The notes under the pieces were generated by a model. The model saw only the letters and a program-made list of their open reading frames with translations, ran no database searches and was not told where the DNA came from. A program made the position numbers and the translations under genes. Of a DNA stretch of 64,000 nt, positions 8,526 through 17,019 are shown piece by piece; the stretch's first letter is position 1; every line of letters begins with the position of its first letter. The stretch comes from Bradyrhizobium diazoefficiens USDA 110 (GTDB lineage Bacteria; Pseudomonadota; Alphaproteobacteria; Rhizobiales; Xanthobacteraceae): contig NC_004463.1 in assembly GCF_000011365.1 (NCBI RefSeq), positions 1,116,001 through 1,180,000 on the forward strand, in the 5' to 3' direction.

Positions 8526-9770
8526 ATGCTCGACAATCCCCGCCACGCAGCTCCGATCGACGAATCCTCCCTCCGCTATGAAGGCTGGCGCATCGTCGCG
8601 GTTTGCTTCCTGCTCGCGACCTTCGGCTGGGGGCTCGGCTTTTATGGCCAGAGCGTCTATGTCGCCGAGCTCCAGCGCGCGCGGGGCTGGCCGGCCTCGC
8701 TGATCTCCGCGGGGACGACGTTCTTCTATCTGTTCGGTGCGCTGCTCGTCGTCTTCGTCGGCGAGGCCGTCCGAAAATACGGCCCGCGCCTCTGCCTGAT
8801 CGCGGGCACGCTGGCGATGGCCGCCGCGGCGGTCGCGATCGGCGCGGTGCGCGAGCCCTGGCAGCTTTATCTCGCCGACGCCGTGCTCGCCTTCGGCTGG
8901 GCCGGCACCAGTCTCGCCATGATCACCAACACGATCAGCCTATGGTTCGACCACAAGCGCGGCATGGCGATCAGCCTCGCGCTGAACGGCGCCAGCTTCG
9001 GCGGCATTGTCGGCGTGCCGCTGCTGGTGACCATGATCAGCCATGTTGGATTCGCGACGGCGATGTACGCCACCGCAGGCGCCATGCTGGTGCTGCTCGT
9101 GCCGGTGATCCTGCTCGCCGTCGGCCGGCCGCCCGAGCACCATGGCTGGCATGCGGCAGCGAAGGCAAAGCCGCAATCGTCGGCGCAAATCCGCGCGCAC
9201 GCGCTGCGCGACGTCGGCTTCCTCACGGTGACGATTGCCTTCGCGCTGGTGCTGTTCGCGCAAGTCGGCTTCATCGTGCACCTGATCTCGTTCCTCGACC
9301 CGGTGATCGGCCGCGAGCGCGCTGCGGTAGCCGTCGCCGTGCTGACGGCAATGGCGGTGGTCGGCCGCGTGCTGTTCTCGATGGTGATCGACCGGCTCAA
9401 CCAGCGCCTCGCCTCGGCGCTGTCGTTCCTGAGCCAGGCCGCGGCGTTGTGCGTCGTCATCAACCTGCACAACGACTACGTGCTGATTGCGGCTTGCGCC
9501 GTGTTCGGCTTCTCGGTCGGCAACCTCATCACGCTGCCCTCGCTGATCGTGCAGCAGGAGTTCGATTCCGCCTCGTTCGGCGTGTTGATCAGCCTGAACA
9601 CCGCGATCAACCAGGTGACCTACGCGTTCGGCCCCGGCGTGGTCGGCTTCCTGCGCGATTTCTCCGGCGGCTATGCGCTGCCGTTCTATCTGTGTGTCGC
9701 GCTGGAGGTGGCGGCGGCGGCGCTGATCATGGTGCGGGGGAAGCCTCATAGGGTGGGCAAAGGCGCATAG
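8526..9770 (+). CDS. MFS transporter (monocarboxylate/oxalate-formate-like)
   Basis: A 414-residue membrane protein with 12 likely transmembrane segments; its N-terminal half (WGLGFYGQSVYVAEL, RGWPASLISAG, NTISLWFDHKRGMAISLALNGASFGG) resembles the monocarboxylate/oxalate-formate antiporter type of MFS. ATG 8526 has a strong GAGGAG seven bases upstream; the frame continues to a TTG at 8358 only through the family A repeat and is not credible there. The last residues (about RVGKGA) and the stop codon come from a family D repeat. Confidence 0.88.
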   Translation: MLDNPRHAAPIDESSLRYEGWRIVAVCFLLATFGWGLGFYGQSVYVAELQRARGWPASLISAGTTFFYLFGALLVVFVGEAVRKYGPRLCLIAGTLAMAAAAVAIGAVREPWQLYLADAVLAFGWAGTSLAMITNTISLWFDHKRGMAISLALNGASFGGIVGVPLLVTMISHVGFATAMYATAGAMLVLLVPVILLAVGRPPEHHGWHAAAKAKPQSSAQIRAHALRDVGFLTVTIAFALVLFAQVGFIVHLISFLDPVIGRERAAVAVAVLTAMAVVGRVLFSMVIDRLNQRLASALSFLSQAAALCVVINLHNDYVLIAACAVFGFSVGNLITLPSLIVQQEFDSASFGVLISLNTAINQVTYAFGPGVVGFLRDFSGGYALPFYLCVALEVAAAALIMVRGKPHRVGKGA

Positions 9771-9842
9771 CGCCGTGCCCACCATCTTCTCAACGAGTGC
9801 CGCGAGAATTGGTGGGCACGCTTCGCTTTGCCCACCCTACGA
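9750..9842. repeat. family D dispersed palindromic repeat, overlapping the 3' end of an MFS gene
   Basis: An inverted repeat with outer arms AGGGTGGGCAAAG and CTTTGCCCACCCT and inner arms CGTGCCCACC and GGTGGGCACG. A second copy lies at 38349-38436. The first 20 or so bases code for the end of the preceding transporter. Confidence 0.9.
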
Positions 9843-9844
9843 CA

Positions 9845-10339
9845 TCACGCCTCCCGCTGCCGCAACAACGCCTCGACATCCAGCCGCTTCGTAATCATCG
9901 CAAGCTTGCCATCCGGCCCGAACGGCCATTGCTCCCTCGGCCGATCCCAGTACAGCTCGACGCCGTTCTGGTCGGGATCGCGCAGGTAGAGCGCCTCGCT
10001 GACGCCGTGGTCGCTCGCGCCGTCGAGCGCAATGCCGGCCGAAAGCACCCGGTGCAGCGCATCCGCCAGCGCGGGGCGCGTCGGGTAGAGGATCGCGGTG
10101 TGAAAGAGCCCGGTCGTGCCCGGCGGCGGCGGCGAGCCGCCCTTGCTCTCCCAGGTGTTGAGCCCGATGTGGTGATGATAGCCGCCGGCCGAGATGAAGG
10201 CCGCGCCAGAGCCCATGCGCTGCATCAGCTCGAAGCCGAGCACGCCGCAATAGAAGCCGAGCGCGCGATCGAGATCGGCGACCTTGAGATGAACGTGGCC
10301 GATCCGGGTGCCGGCATGGACGGCTGGGTTCTGCGACAT
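9845..10339 (-). CDS. VOC (glyoxalase/extradiol dioxygenase fold) protein, catechol-2,3-dioxygenase-like
   Basis: 164 residues with a beta-alpha-beta-beta-beta layout. It opens IGHVHLKVADLDRALGFYCGVLGFE, read here as fragments IGHVHLKV and FYCGVLGF; GGYHHHIGLNTW and the C-terminal LRDPDQNGVELYWDRP supply the metal ligands (His, His, Glu). This matches the CatE-like group of extradiol dioxygenase relatives. A Shine-Dalgarno GGAG precedes ATG 10339. The true substrate cannot be read from the sequence. Confidence 0.82.
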   Translation of the reverse strand: MSQNPAVHAGTRIGHVHLKVADLDRALGFYCGVLGFELMQRMGSGAAFISAGGYHHHIGLNTWESKGGSPPPPGTTGLFHTAILYPTRPALADALHRVLSAGIALDGASDHGVSEALYLRDPDQNGVELYWDRPREQWPFGPDGKLAMITKRLDVEALLRQREA

Positions 10340-10429
10340 GGCAATGCTCCGTTGATCAACCCCACATAGGCCGCGCCCCGGGACAGTGCCACTGGCCTAT
10401 CCCGAAACCCAGCGTTTCCGGATGGGAAA

Positions 10430-10975
10430 CTAAGAGAGCTCCGGCTCCTCGCCCTCGGGCAGCCCGAACTCGAACGTGTTCAGCGTCATCGACACCATTG
10501 TGTAGTAGCCGCACAGCCCGATCACCTCGACCACGCCGCGTTCGCCGAGCAACTTCACCGCCTCATCATAGAGGCCCTTCTCGACGCCGCGGCCCTCATG
10601 CAGCGACTTCGCGACGTCGTAGATCATCCTGGCCTTGGGGTCGTCGAACTCAGGCGTGCGGCGGTCGCGGATCGCGTCGATGATTTTTGGATCCATGCCG
10701 CCCGCAAGCGCGAGGCGCTTGTGCGCGTACCATTCGTAATGCGCGGTCCAGTGCCGCGCCGTCACCAGGATCGCGATCTCCGAGAGCTTGGCGGGGAAAA
10801 TCGTGTCGAAGCGCAGCACTTCGCCGAGCCGCGTCGCGTGACGGGCCATCTCCGGGCTGTTGAGCCAGGCCATCATCGGTGCCGGCGGCTTGCCGCGCTT
10901 GCCGGCAATCGACTCGTCATAGGTCTGCCGCTGGCTCTCGTTCATTTCGCCAGGCGAAAGAAGTGTCAGGCGCAT
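10430..10975 (-). CDS. carboxymuconolactone decarboxylase family protein
   Basis: 181 residues from ATG 10975, which has GAGGAAA just upstream. The CMD-fold signature is present (ELAILV-like SEIAILVTARHW, then HYEWYAHKRLALAGGMD). It lacks the CxxC of AhpD peroxidases and more closely resembles gamma-carboxymuconolactone decarboxylase relatives of unknown substrate. Divergent from the acyl-CoA dehydrogenase at 11113. The open frame to 11113 upstream is rejected. Confidence 0.8.
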   Translation of the reverse strand: MRLTLLSPGEMNESQRQTYDESIAGKRGKPPAPMMAWLNSPEMARHATRLGEVLRFDTIFPAKLSEIAILVTARHWTAHYEWYAHKRLALAGGMDPKIIDAIRDRRTPEFDDPKARMIYDVAKSLHEGRGVEKGLYDEAVKLLGERGVVEVIGLCGYYTMVSMTLNTFEFGLPEGEEPELS

Positions 10976-11112
10976 TCTCGTTTCCTCTTTGTTTTCAAGC
11001 ACCGTCGTGGTCGCGACTATAGCCGAATGCGCCTGCGGAAGTGGTTGAATTCCACGGTGCGATGGCCCAGAGTCGCGCCCAACAAGTCGATTTTGATTGA
11101 TGGAAACGACCA

Positions 11113-12327
11113 ATGACTGACTCTAAGACCAGCGATTCTGAAACGGCCGATCTCGAAACATTCCGCAACGAGACGCGCGCCTGGCTTGAAGCCAACTGCC
11201 CGCCGGAAATGCGCAGGCCCGCAACGTCGGACGCCGACGTGTTCTGGGGCGGGCGCAATGCAAAATTCTCGTCCGAGCCGCAGCGCATCTGGTTCGAACG
11301 CATGCGCGACAAGGGCTGGACCGTGCCGGATTGGCCGAAGGAATATGGCGGCGGCGGATTGAGCGCTGCCGAGCACAAGGTGCTGCGCGCGGAGATGGCC
11401 AAGATGGGCGCGCGGCCGCCGCTGTCGAGCTTCGGCATATGGATGCTCGGGCCGGCGCTGCTGAAATACGGCAACGAGGCGCAGAAGAAGGAGCACCTGC
11501 CAAACATCGCGGCGGGCCTGATCCGCTGGTGCCAGGGGTATTCCGAGCCGAACGCCGGCTCCGATCTCGCTTCGCTCCAGACCCGCGCCGAGAGCGACGG
11601 CGATGATTTCGTCATCACCGGCTCGAAGATCTGGACCTCCTACGCCAACTATGCCGACTGGATCTTCTGCCTCGTCCGCACCGATCCCGCCGCTAAGAAG
11701 CACGACGGCATCAGCTTCATCCTGTTCGACATGACCTCGAAGGGCGTGACGACCAAGCCGATCCTCCTGATCTCCGGCTACTCGCCGTTCTGCGAGACCT
11801 TCTTCGACGGCGTCCGCGTGCCGAAATCGCATGTGGTCGGCACCGTCAACCGCGGCTGGGACGTCGCGAAATATCTGCTCCAGCACGAGCGCGCGATGAT
11901 CTCGGGCATGGGCGAGCGCGGCGTCGGCCGTCCGCTCGGCCAGATCGCAGCCGATTCCGTCGGCAGCGATGCGCAAGGTCGCCTCGACGATGCGATGCTG
12001 CGCGGCAAGATCGCGAGCTTCGATGTCGATGAAGCCGCGCTAGCCGCCTGCGCCGAGCGTGCCGTCGATCTCGCCAAGGCGGGGCAGGCGCATCCGGCGT
12101 TCTCCTCCGCGATGAAATATTACGGCACCGAGCTCAACAAGCGCCGCTACGAGATCCTGATGTCGGCCGGCGGCGTCGATGCGCTGGAGTGGGAGAGCGA
12201 CCGCTCCAGGCAAGGCGCCCGTCCGCGCGCCTGGCTGCGCACCAAGGCCAACTCGATCGAGGGCGGCACGTCCGAAGTGATGCTCGGCATCGTCGCCAAG
12301 CGTATCCTCGATCTGCCGGGGGCCTAA
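11113..12327 (+). CDS. acyl-CoA dehydrogenase (active-subunit type of a heteromeric pair)
   Basis: 404 residues with FAD-binding signatures (GYSEPNAGSDLASLQTRA region, ITGSKIWTSYA) and the C-terminal motif IEGGTSEV, which carries the catalytic-type glutamate. It oxidises an acyl-CoA to the 2-enoyl-CoA and passes electrons to ETF. The next gene is a second acyl-CoA dehydrogenase lacking that motif, the arrangement known from alpha2beta2 heterotetrameric enzymes. The substrate is unknown; such pairs are common in steroid and branched acyl side-chain breakdown. Confidence 0.88.
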   Translation: MTDSKTSDSETADLETFRNETRAWLEANCPPEMRRPATSDADVFWGGRNAKFSSEPQRIWFERMRDKGWTVPDWPKEYGGGGLSAAEHKVLRAEMAKMGARPPLSSFGIWMLGPALLKYGNEAQKKEHLPNIAAGLIRWCQGYSEPNAGSDLASLQTRAESDGDDFVITGSKIWTSYANYADWIFCLVRTDPAAKKHDGISFILFDMTSKGVTTKPILLISGYSPFCETFFDGVRVPKSHVVGTVNRGWDVAKYLLQHERAMISGMGERGVGRPLGQIAADSVGSDAQGRLDDAMLRGKIASFDVDEAALAACAERAVDLAKAGQAHPAFSSAMKYYGTELNKRRYEILMSAGGVDALEWESDRSRQGARPRAWLRTKANSIEGGTSEVMLGIVAKRILDLPGA

Positions 12328-12333
12328 CTCCGC

Positions 12334-12415
12334 CGTCGTTCCGGGGCGGTCCGCAGGACCGAACCCGGAACCTCGAGATTCCGGGTTCGCGTCTTCGACG
12401 CGCCCCGGAATGACA
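12334..12415. repeat. family A dispersed palindromic repeat between two partner genes
   Basis: Same design as at 8431, with arms CGTCGTTCCGGGGC / GCCCCGGAATGACA and core GGAACCTCGAGATTCC. It separates the two acyl-CoA dehydrogenase genes, only 35 bases before the second start. Confidence 0.88.
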
Positions 12416-12450
12416 CCAACAGATTTACAAAGACGCTAGAGACTGAAGCC

Positions 12451-13590
12451 ATGGCCCTCGTCCTCACCGAAGAACAATCGATGCTCCGTGACTCTGCGCG
12501 CGGGCTGATCAGCGACAAGGCGCCGGTGTCGCACCTGCGCCACTTGCGCGACTCCAAGGATCCGACCGGCTTCTCCAAGGAGTTCTGGCATTCCTTCGCC
12601 GAGATGGGCTTTGCCGGCCTGCTCGTGCCGGAAGAGTTCGGCGGCTCCGGTCTCGGCTTCGTCGAGGCCGGCGTCGTGATGGAGGAGATCGGCCGCACCT
12701 TGATGCCGTCGCCCTTCCTCGCCACCAGCGTGGTCGCAGCCTCGGCGTTGAACCGCGGCGGCAATGCCGCGCAGAAGTCGGAATATTTGCCGAAGATTTC
12801 CAACGGCTCGCTGCTGGCGACGCTCGCGATCGACGAGGGCGCCAAGCATCGCCCGCTCCGGACCAGCCTCCAGGCCGTGCGCGCCGGCAACGGCTTCAAG
12901 CTCTCCGGTGCCAAGGCCCTGGTCGTCGACGGTCACGTCGCCGATCTCCTGATCGTCGCGGCGCGCACCGCGGGCTCAGCCGGCGAGCGCGACGGCTTGA
13001 CGCTGTTCCTGGTCAACCCCAAGGCCAAGGGCGTCGCGATCGAGCGCACCATCATGGTCGATGCGCACAACGCTGCGCGGATCGAGCTTGCCAATGTCGA
13101 GGTCAATGCCGACAGCGTGCTTGGCGAGGTCGATCAGGCCGCCGGTCTGCTCGACGGCGTGCTCGACATCGGCCGCGGCGCGGTGGCCTCCGAAATGGTG
13201 GGCCTCAGCGACGAAGTGTTCAATCGCACCGTCGAGTACCTGAAGAGCCGCAAGCAGTTCGGCAAGCTGATCGGCGAATTCCAGGCGCTGCAGCACCGCG
13301 CCGCCGAGCTCTATGTCGACATCGAGATCACCCGCGCCGCGGTGATGAAGGCGCTCCAGGCGCTGGATGCTGACGTCGCCAAAGCCACGTCAGCCGTCGC
13401 GGTCGCAAAAGCCCGCGCCGGCACCACCGCCACGCGCGCGGTCCAGGAAGGCGTGCAGATGCATGGCGGCATGGGCATGACCGACCAGTTCGACATCGGC
13501 TTCTTCATGAAGCGCGCACGGGTGTGCGAGGAGCTGTTCGGGGATGCGAACTACCACACCGAGCAGCTGGCAAGGGCGCGGGGGTATTGA
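12451..13590 (+). CDS. acyl-CoA dehydrogenase-like partner subunit without the usual catalytic motif
   Basis: 379 residues of acyl-CoA dehydrogenase fold (LTEEQSMLRDSARG opening, VPEEFGGSGLGFVEAGVVMEE split into smaller motifs, LKSRKQFGKLIGEFQALQHR, QMHGGMGMTDQFDIG). Where canonical enzymes have EGTSE with the catalytic base, this one reads EELFGDANYHTE. This is what is expected of the non-catalytic half of a heteromeric enzyme with the product of the 11113 gene. ATG 12451 is preceded by a weak ribosome site. Confidence 0.85.
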   Translation: MALVLTEEQSMLRDSARGLISDKAPVSHLRHLRDSKDPTGFSKEFWHSFAEMGFAGLLVPEEFGGSGLGFVEAGVVMEEIGRTLMPSPFLATSVVAASALNRGGNAAQKSEYLPKISNGSLLATLAIDEGAKHRPLRTSLQAVRAGNGFKLSGAKALVVDGHVADLLIVAARTAGSAGERDGLTLFLVNPKAKGVAIERTIMVDAHNAARIELANVEVNADSVLGEVDQAAGLLDGVLDIGRGAVASEMVGLSDEVFNRTVEYLKSRKQFGKLIGEFQALQHRAAELYVDIEITRAAVMKALQALDADVAKATSAVAVAKARAGTTATRAVQEGVQMHGGMGMTDQFDIGFFMKRARVCEELFGDANYHTEQLARARGY

Positions 13591-13632
13591 GGCGGGTGGA
13601 CGTGAGGCGCAGGACGCCGCCTCACAATCAGT

Positions 13633-13734
13633 GTCGTCGCCCGGCTTGACCGGGCGACCCAGTACGCCGCGGCGTCTCGATCAACAACAACTGGCTCTGG
13701 AATACTGGATCGCCCGCCTTCGCGGGCGATGACG
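13633..13734. repeat. family E dispersed palindromic repeat
   Basis: Stem-loop units GTCGCCCGGCTTGACCGGGCGAC and ATCGCCCGCCTTCGCGGGCGAT (quoted here in parts: CGCCCGG...CCGGGCG and CGCCCGC...GCGGGCG) linked by inverted CCCAGTA / TACTGGA. Only one copy is seen in this window. It fills the gap between convergent genes together with a family C element. Confidence 0.8.
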
Positions 13735-13766
13735 GTTGAGAGTGTGGAAAGCTCGCGCCTCATCTC

Positions 13767-13851
13767 GTCATTGCGAGCGCAGCGAAGCAATCCAGACTGT
13801 CACCGCAGAGGGATTCTGGATTGCTTCGTCGCTGCGCTCCTCGCAATGACG
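13767..13851. repeat. family C dispersed palindromic repeat
   Basis: Arms CATTGCGAGCGCAGCGAAGC and GCTTCGTCGCTGCGCTCC followed by TCGCAATGACG; inner AATCCAG / CTGGATT. Further copies lie at 46899-46978 and 49928-49998, both of them embedded inside family B elements; this one is free-standing. Confidence 0.88.
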
Positions 13852-13866
13852 GCGGAGGAACCGCCG

Positions 13867-14904
13867 TTACCGCATCGGCGGCGCGTACTGCACGCCACCG
13901 GCGTTCCACAGCTGGTTCATGCCGCGCGGGATCTTCAGCTTCGACTTCTCGCCGATATTGCGCTCGTACATCTCGCCGTAATTGCCGACATTGCGGATGA
14001 TGCGGACGACCCAGTCCTTGGTGAGGCCGAGCTGCTCGCCGTAATTGCCTTCCGTGCCGACGAGGCGCATCACTTCCGGCTTTTTCGACTTCAGCGCCTC
14101 GTCGATGTTCTCGGAGGAGACGCCGAGCTCTTCGGCGTTGATCATCGCGTAGAGCGTCCACTTCACGATCATCATCCAGTCGTCGTCGCGCTGGCGCACC
14201 ACGGGGGCGAGCGGCTCCTTGGAGATCATGTCCGGCAGGATCATGTGATCGCCGGGCTTCGACAGGTTCAGCCGCAGCGCGTAGAGCTGCGAGACGTCGG
14301 CGGAGAGCGTATCGCACTTGCCGGTGTCGTAGGCCTTCACCACGTCGTCCAGCTTGTCGAACTTCACCTCTTCGTACTTCATGTTGTTGGCACGGAAGTA
14401 GTCGGAGACGTTGAGCGCCGTCGTGGTTCCGGTCTGCACGCAGACCTTGCTGCCGGTCAGGTCCAGCGACGTTTCCTTGTTGCGCGAACGCGGCAGCATG
14501 AAGCCTGCGCCGTCGTAATAGGCGACGGCGGGGAAATAGAGGTCGTAGTCGAGCTCACGCGCCATGCTCCAGGTCGAGTTGCGCGAGAGGATGTCCACCT
14601 TCCGGCTCTGCAATTCCTTGAAGCGCTCGCTGGCGTCGAGCGCGACGAACTTCGCCTTGGCCGGATCGTTGAAGATCGCCGCCGCCACCGCGCGGCAGAA
14701 ATCGACGTCGAAGCCGGTCCAGTTGCCCTTGTCGTCGGGGATCGAGAAGCCCGGCAGGCCCTTGTTGACGCCGCACAGCACTTCGCCGCGGCGAACCGTA
14801 CGCTTCAGGGTGCGGGTGTCGTAGAACTCGTAGATGACGGCGAGCACGCCGACCAGCACGGCGACCGCGAGCCCGATGAGCAGGCCGCCTCGAAAAGTGC
14901 GCAT
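13867..14904 (-). CDS. amino-acid ABC transporter solute-binding protein (AapJ/BztA-like), orphan
   Basis: 345 residues of the SBP family 3 type: an N-terminal hydrophobic signal or anchor (GGLLIGLAVAVLVGVLAVI), then GEVLCGVNKGLPGFS, GFDVDFCRAVAAAIF, LQSRKVDILSRNSTW, and NYGEQLGLTKDWVVRIIRNVGNYGE read as two shorter motifs (LTKDWVVRII, NVGNYGEMYERN), all typical of the general L-amino-acid binding proteins AapJ/BztA. No permease or ATPase gene lies beside it, so it must work with a transporter encoded elsewhere or has another role. Confidence 0.88.
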   Translation of the reverse strand: MRTFRGGLLIGLAVAVLVGVLAVIYEFYDTRTLKRTVRRGEVLCGVNKGLPGFSIPDDKGNWTGFDVDFCRAVAAAIFNDPAKAKFVALDASERFKELQSRKVDILSRNSTWSMARELDYDLYFPAVAYYDGAGFMLPRSRNKETSLDLTGSKVCVQTGTTTALNVSDYFRANNMKYEEVKFDKLDDVVKAYDTGKCDTLSADVSQLYALRLNLSKPGDHMILPDMISKEPLAPVVRQRDDDWMMIVKWTLYAMINAEELGVSSENIDEALKSKKPEVMRLVGTEGNYGEQLGLTKDWVVRIIRNVGNYGEMYERNIGEKSKLKIPRGMNQLWNAGGVQYAPPMR

Positions 14905-14961
14905 GATGTCTCTCTCTCGAAATAATCGGGAAGAAAAGGAAGTGTTGCGAAGGCGGGGAAC

Positions 14962-15555
14962 TTAGAGTTCGGGCTTCTGCCGGATGACCACCTTGGTGCC
15001 GACAGGGACGCGATCGTAGAGATCGGCGACGTCGTTGTTGACGAGACGGAAGCAGCCCGAGGACACCTTGGTGCCGATCGTATCGGGACGGTTGGTGCCG
15101 TGAATGCGGTACACGGTGGTGCCGAGATACATGGCGCGGGCGCCGAGCGGATTGCCGGGGCCGCCGGCCATGAAGCGCGGCAGATAGGGCTGGCGCTGGA
15201 TCATCTCGGGCGGCGGCGTCCAGTCCGGCCATTCCTTCTTGTTGGTGATGTTCACCAGCCCCTGCCACTGGAAGCCGTCGCGGCCGACGCCGATGCCGTA
15301 GCGGATCGCGCGCCCGCCCGGCTGCACCAGATAGAGGTGGCGCTCTGCGGTGGAGATGATGATGGTGCCCGGCGTCTCGGTGGTGCGGAAGTAGACCACC
15401 TGCTTCTGCCATTCCGGCTCGAGCTGGTAGGCGTCGTCAGCGACCAGACCCGGCTCGTCGCCGCGGTCGGGCTGCTGCGCGATGGCCTGTGGTGCAGACA
15501 GGATCAGGCCGATCGTGGCCACGAACATCCCGGTCAGGCGACGAAAATCCGTCAT
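14962..15555 (-). CDS. L,D-transpeptidase (YkuD/ErfK family)
   Basis: 197 residues with a signal peptide ending QAIAQ and a YkuD domain ending in the catalytic motif His152 ... SSGCFR with Cys168 (IHGTNRPDTIG, SSGCFRLVN). These periplasmic enzymes make 3-3 cross-links in peptidoglycan or attach proteins to it. It is a single gene, 57 bases upstream of the binding-protein gene and on the same strand. Confidence 0.92.
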   Translation of the reverse strand: MTDFRRLTGMFVATIGLILSAPQAIAQQPDRGDEPGLVADDAYQLEPEWQKQVVYFRTTETPGTIIISTAERHLYLVQPGGRAIRYGIGVGRDGFQWQGLVNITNKKEWPDWTPPPEMIQRQPYLPRFMAGGPGNPLGARAMYLGTTVYRIHGTNRPDTIGTKVSSGCFRLVNNDVADLYDRVPVGTKVVIRQKPEL

Positions 15556-15941
15556 TTCAAGCTCTCCCCGCTGCCACAGCGCAAATCATTCAAAGCCATC
15601 AAATCTCAGGGGCATGTTCATGGCAAGTTGATGGCGCGCCCGGCTGGTATGTCACGAGAATGCTTTGCTTTTTTGACGGGCCCACGGCAATGCCACAAAC
15701 AGGGGATGGCGCGAAAAGCCTAGATGGCGGCCGCGAGGCCGGTGCGCTCCCTCCCCCGCTTGCGGGGGAGGGCTGGGGTGGGGGTGTCTCCGCGTCGGGA
15801 TTGCCTGGGATTGCGGAGAACGTCCCTGCGTGGCGAGAGCCCTCACCCGCCGCGCTCGGGACGATGCTTCGCATCGCCCGGGGCGCGTCGGCCTCTCCCG
15901 CAAGCGGGAGAGGCAAAGGGACCTCGCCAGGCGGCGACCCG
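15556..15941. other. 386-base intergenic region with a family B repeat
   Basis: No gene is seen. The right half is a family B repeat (15741-15913). The rest carries the promoter of the L,D-transpeptidase gene near 15556-15600 and no recognisable RNA gene. Confidence 0.5.
15741..15913. repeat. family B dispersed palindromic repeat
   Basis: Begins GGTGCGCTCCCTCCCCC like the copies at 4588 and 18411, has the stem CTCCCCCGCTTGCGGGGGAG, and ends with CTCTCCCGCAAGCGGGAGAG. A middle palindrome GATGCTTCGCATC is shared with the 18411 copy. Confidence 0.88.
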
Positions 15942-16916
15942 TCAGATCTTGTTATTCTCCGCCGCGATCCCGAGCCGCCGCACGATTTCGGCTCCCACGG
16001 CGCGGGCCTCGAGCCGCGAGCCGATGCGGGGGCTGCGAAAGCGTCGGCCCGAGCGCAACCGGATCGTGACGATGCAGTGCTCGTCCTCGGACCGGCCGCG
16101 GCGGTCGACGGTGATCGTCTTCACCTCGTGCCCCTCGATATGGTCGGTGCGCGGCTGGCCGTCGCCCCACAGGCGTTCGACGCGGATGTCGCCCTCGCGG
16201 ATGATCCAGAACGCGCCGGTCACGAGGTTGGCGTAGCGATACACGGCGAACGCCGCGATCGCGCCGAGCGGCAGCAGCAGGATATCGACATGGCTCGGCG
16301 GCCATCCGCGCCAGAGCTTGTAGGCGTAGGGCACGGCGGACAAGGCGACGGCGATCAGTGCGACGATCCTTATGTCCCGTGCGGAAAACGCCTCGAGCGG
16401 CTCGCCGAGATGCATCTCGGAATTGCTGGCATCGAGCGGATTGACCGGCTCCTCGACGTGGGGAACGTCGAATTGCGTGGCGATCCGTGCCACGGTGTCG
16501 CGCACATGCGTGACATCCGAGATCGGCGGCGACGTCAGGCGCTCGCCCGAGACAAGCGTGAAGACCAGCTGAAAGCGGGCCTTCACCCGCTTGCTGCCGG
16601 GAACTTGCAACCCCGTGATGTCGTCCTTCGGAACGATCCGCGTCTGGAGTTTTCCGAAGGGACGCTGATGCCCGATCAGGATCTCGTCGGGTGTGATGAT
16701 CCACACCACCGCCGGCGCCATCATGATGCCGACGACAAATCCCGCTCCCACCAGCAGCGCGACCACCGAGATGATGATTTCCAGCGTGTCGTGCGTGAAC
16801 AGGCCGGGCGTGAAGCAGAGCGCAACGGCCGCCGCAGAGCCGGCCACGACCAGCCGCTGCGCGATCGATGAGCCTTCACGAAGGCGGATGTCGTTGCTGG
16901 TGGTCGCGTCGTCCAT
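15942..16916 (-). CDS. membrane protein with two PH-like domains, unknown function
   Basis: 324 residues from ATG 16916. It has two hydrophobic pairs: one near the N-terminus (VVAGSAAAVALCF, ISVVALLVGAGFVVGIMMA) and one in the middle (VALIAVALSAVPYAY, ILLLPLGAIAAFAVY). Each is followed by a beta-rich segment (VVWIITPDEILIGHQRPFG and FWIIREGDIRVERLWGDG, each ending in dense beta strands) that looks like a bacterial PH-like (DUF304-type) domain. So it appears to be an internal duplication. I do not recognise a named family and cannot assign a function. Confidence 0.7.
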   Translation of the reverse strand: MDDATTSNDIRLREGSSIAQRLVVAGSAAAVALCFTPGLFTHDTLEIIISVVALLVGAGFVVGIMMAPAVVWIITPDEILIGHQRPFGKLQTRIVPKDDITGLQVPGSKRVKARFQLVFTLVSGERLTSPPISDVTHVRDTVARIATQFDVPHVEEPVNPLDASNSEMHLGEPLEAFSARDIRIVALIAVALSAVPYAYKLWRGWPPSHVDILLLPLGAIAAFAVYRYANLVTGAFWIIREGDIRVERLWGDGQPRTDHIEGHEVKTITVDRRGRSEDEHCIVTIRLRSGRRFRSPRIGSRLEARAVGAEIVRRLGIAAENNKI

Positions 16917-16945
16917 TGCGGGCGGCTGATTGCGTCGGTTGCGAA

Positions 16946-16969
16946 ACTCCACGGACGGGTCCGTGGAGT
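16946..16969 (-). terminator. perfect 11-bp hairpin after the CcdA/thioredoxin operon
   Basis: ACTCCACGGAC and GTCCGTGGAGT are perfect inverted arms with a two-base GG loop. It lies 50 bases past the thioredoxin stop on the minus strand. No clear T-run follows, so termination is likely but may be weak. Confidence 0.45.
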
Positions 16970-17019
16970 CAAGCAACAAGGCCGTCAGGTGAAACCAGCC
17001 GCGCGATGTCCGTGCCGCG

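Noticed and set aside
7058..9770. The two neighbouring MFS genes as a tandem duplication
   Set aside because: Their sequences differ in length, loop motifs and family features; adjacency seems incidental.
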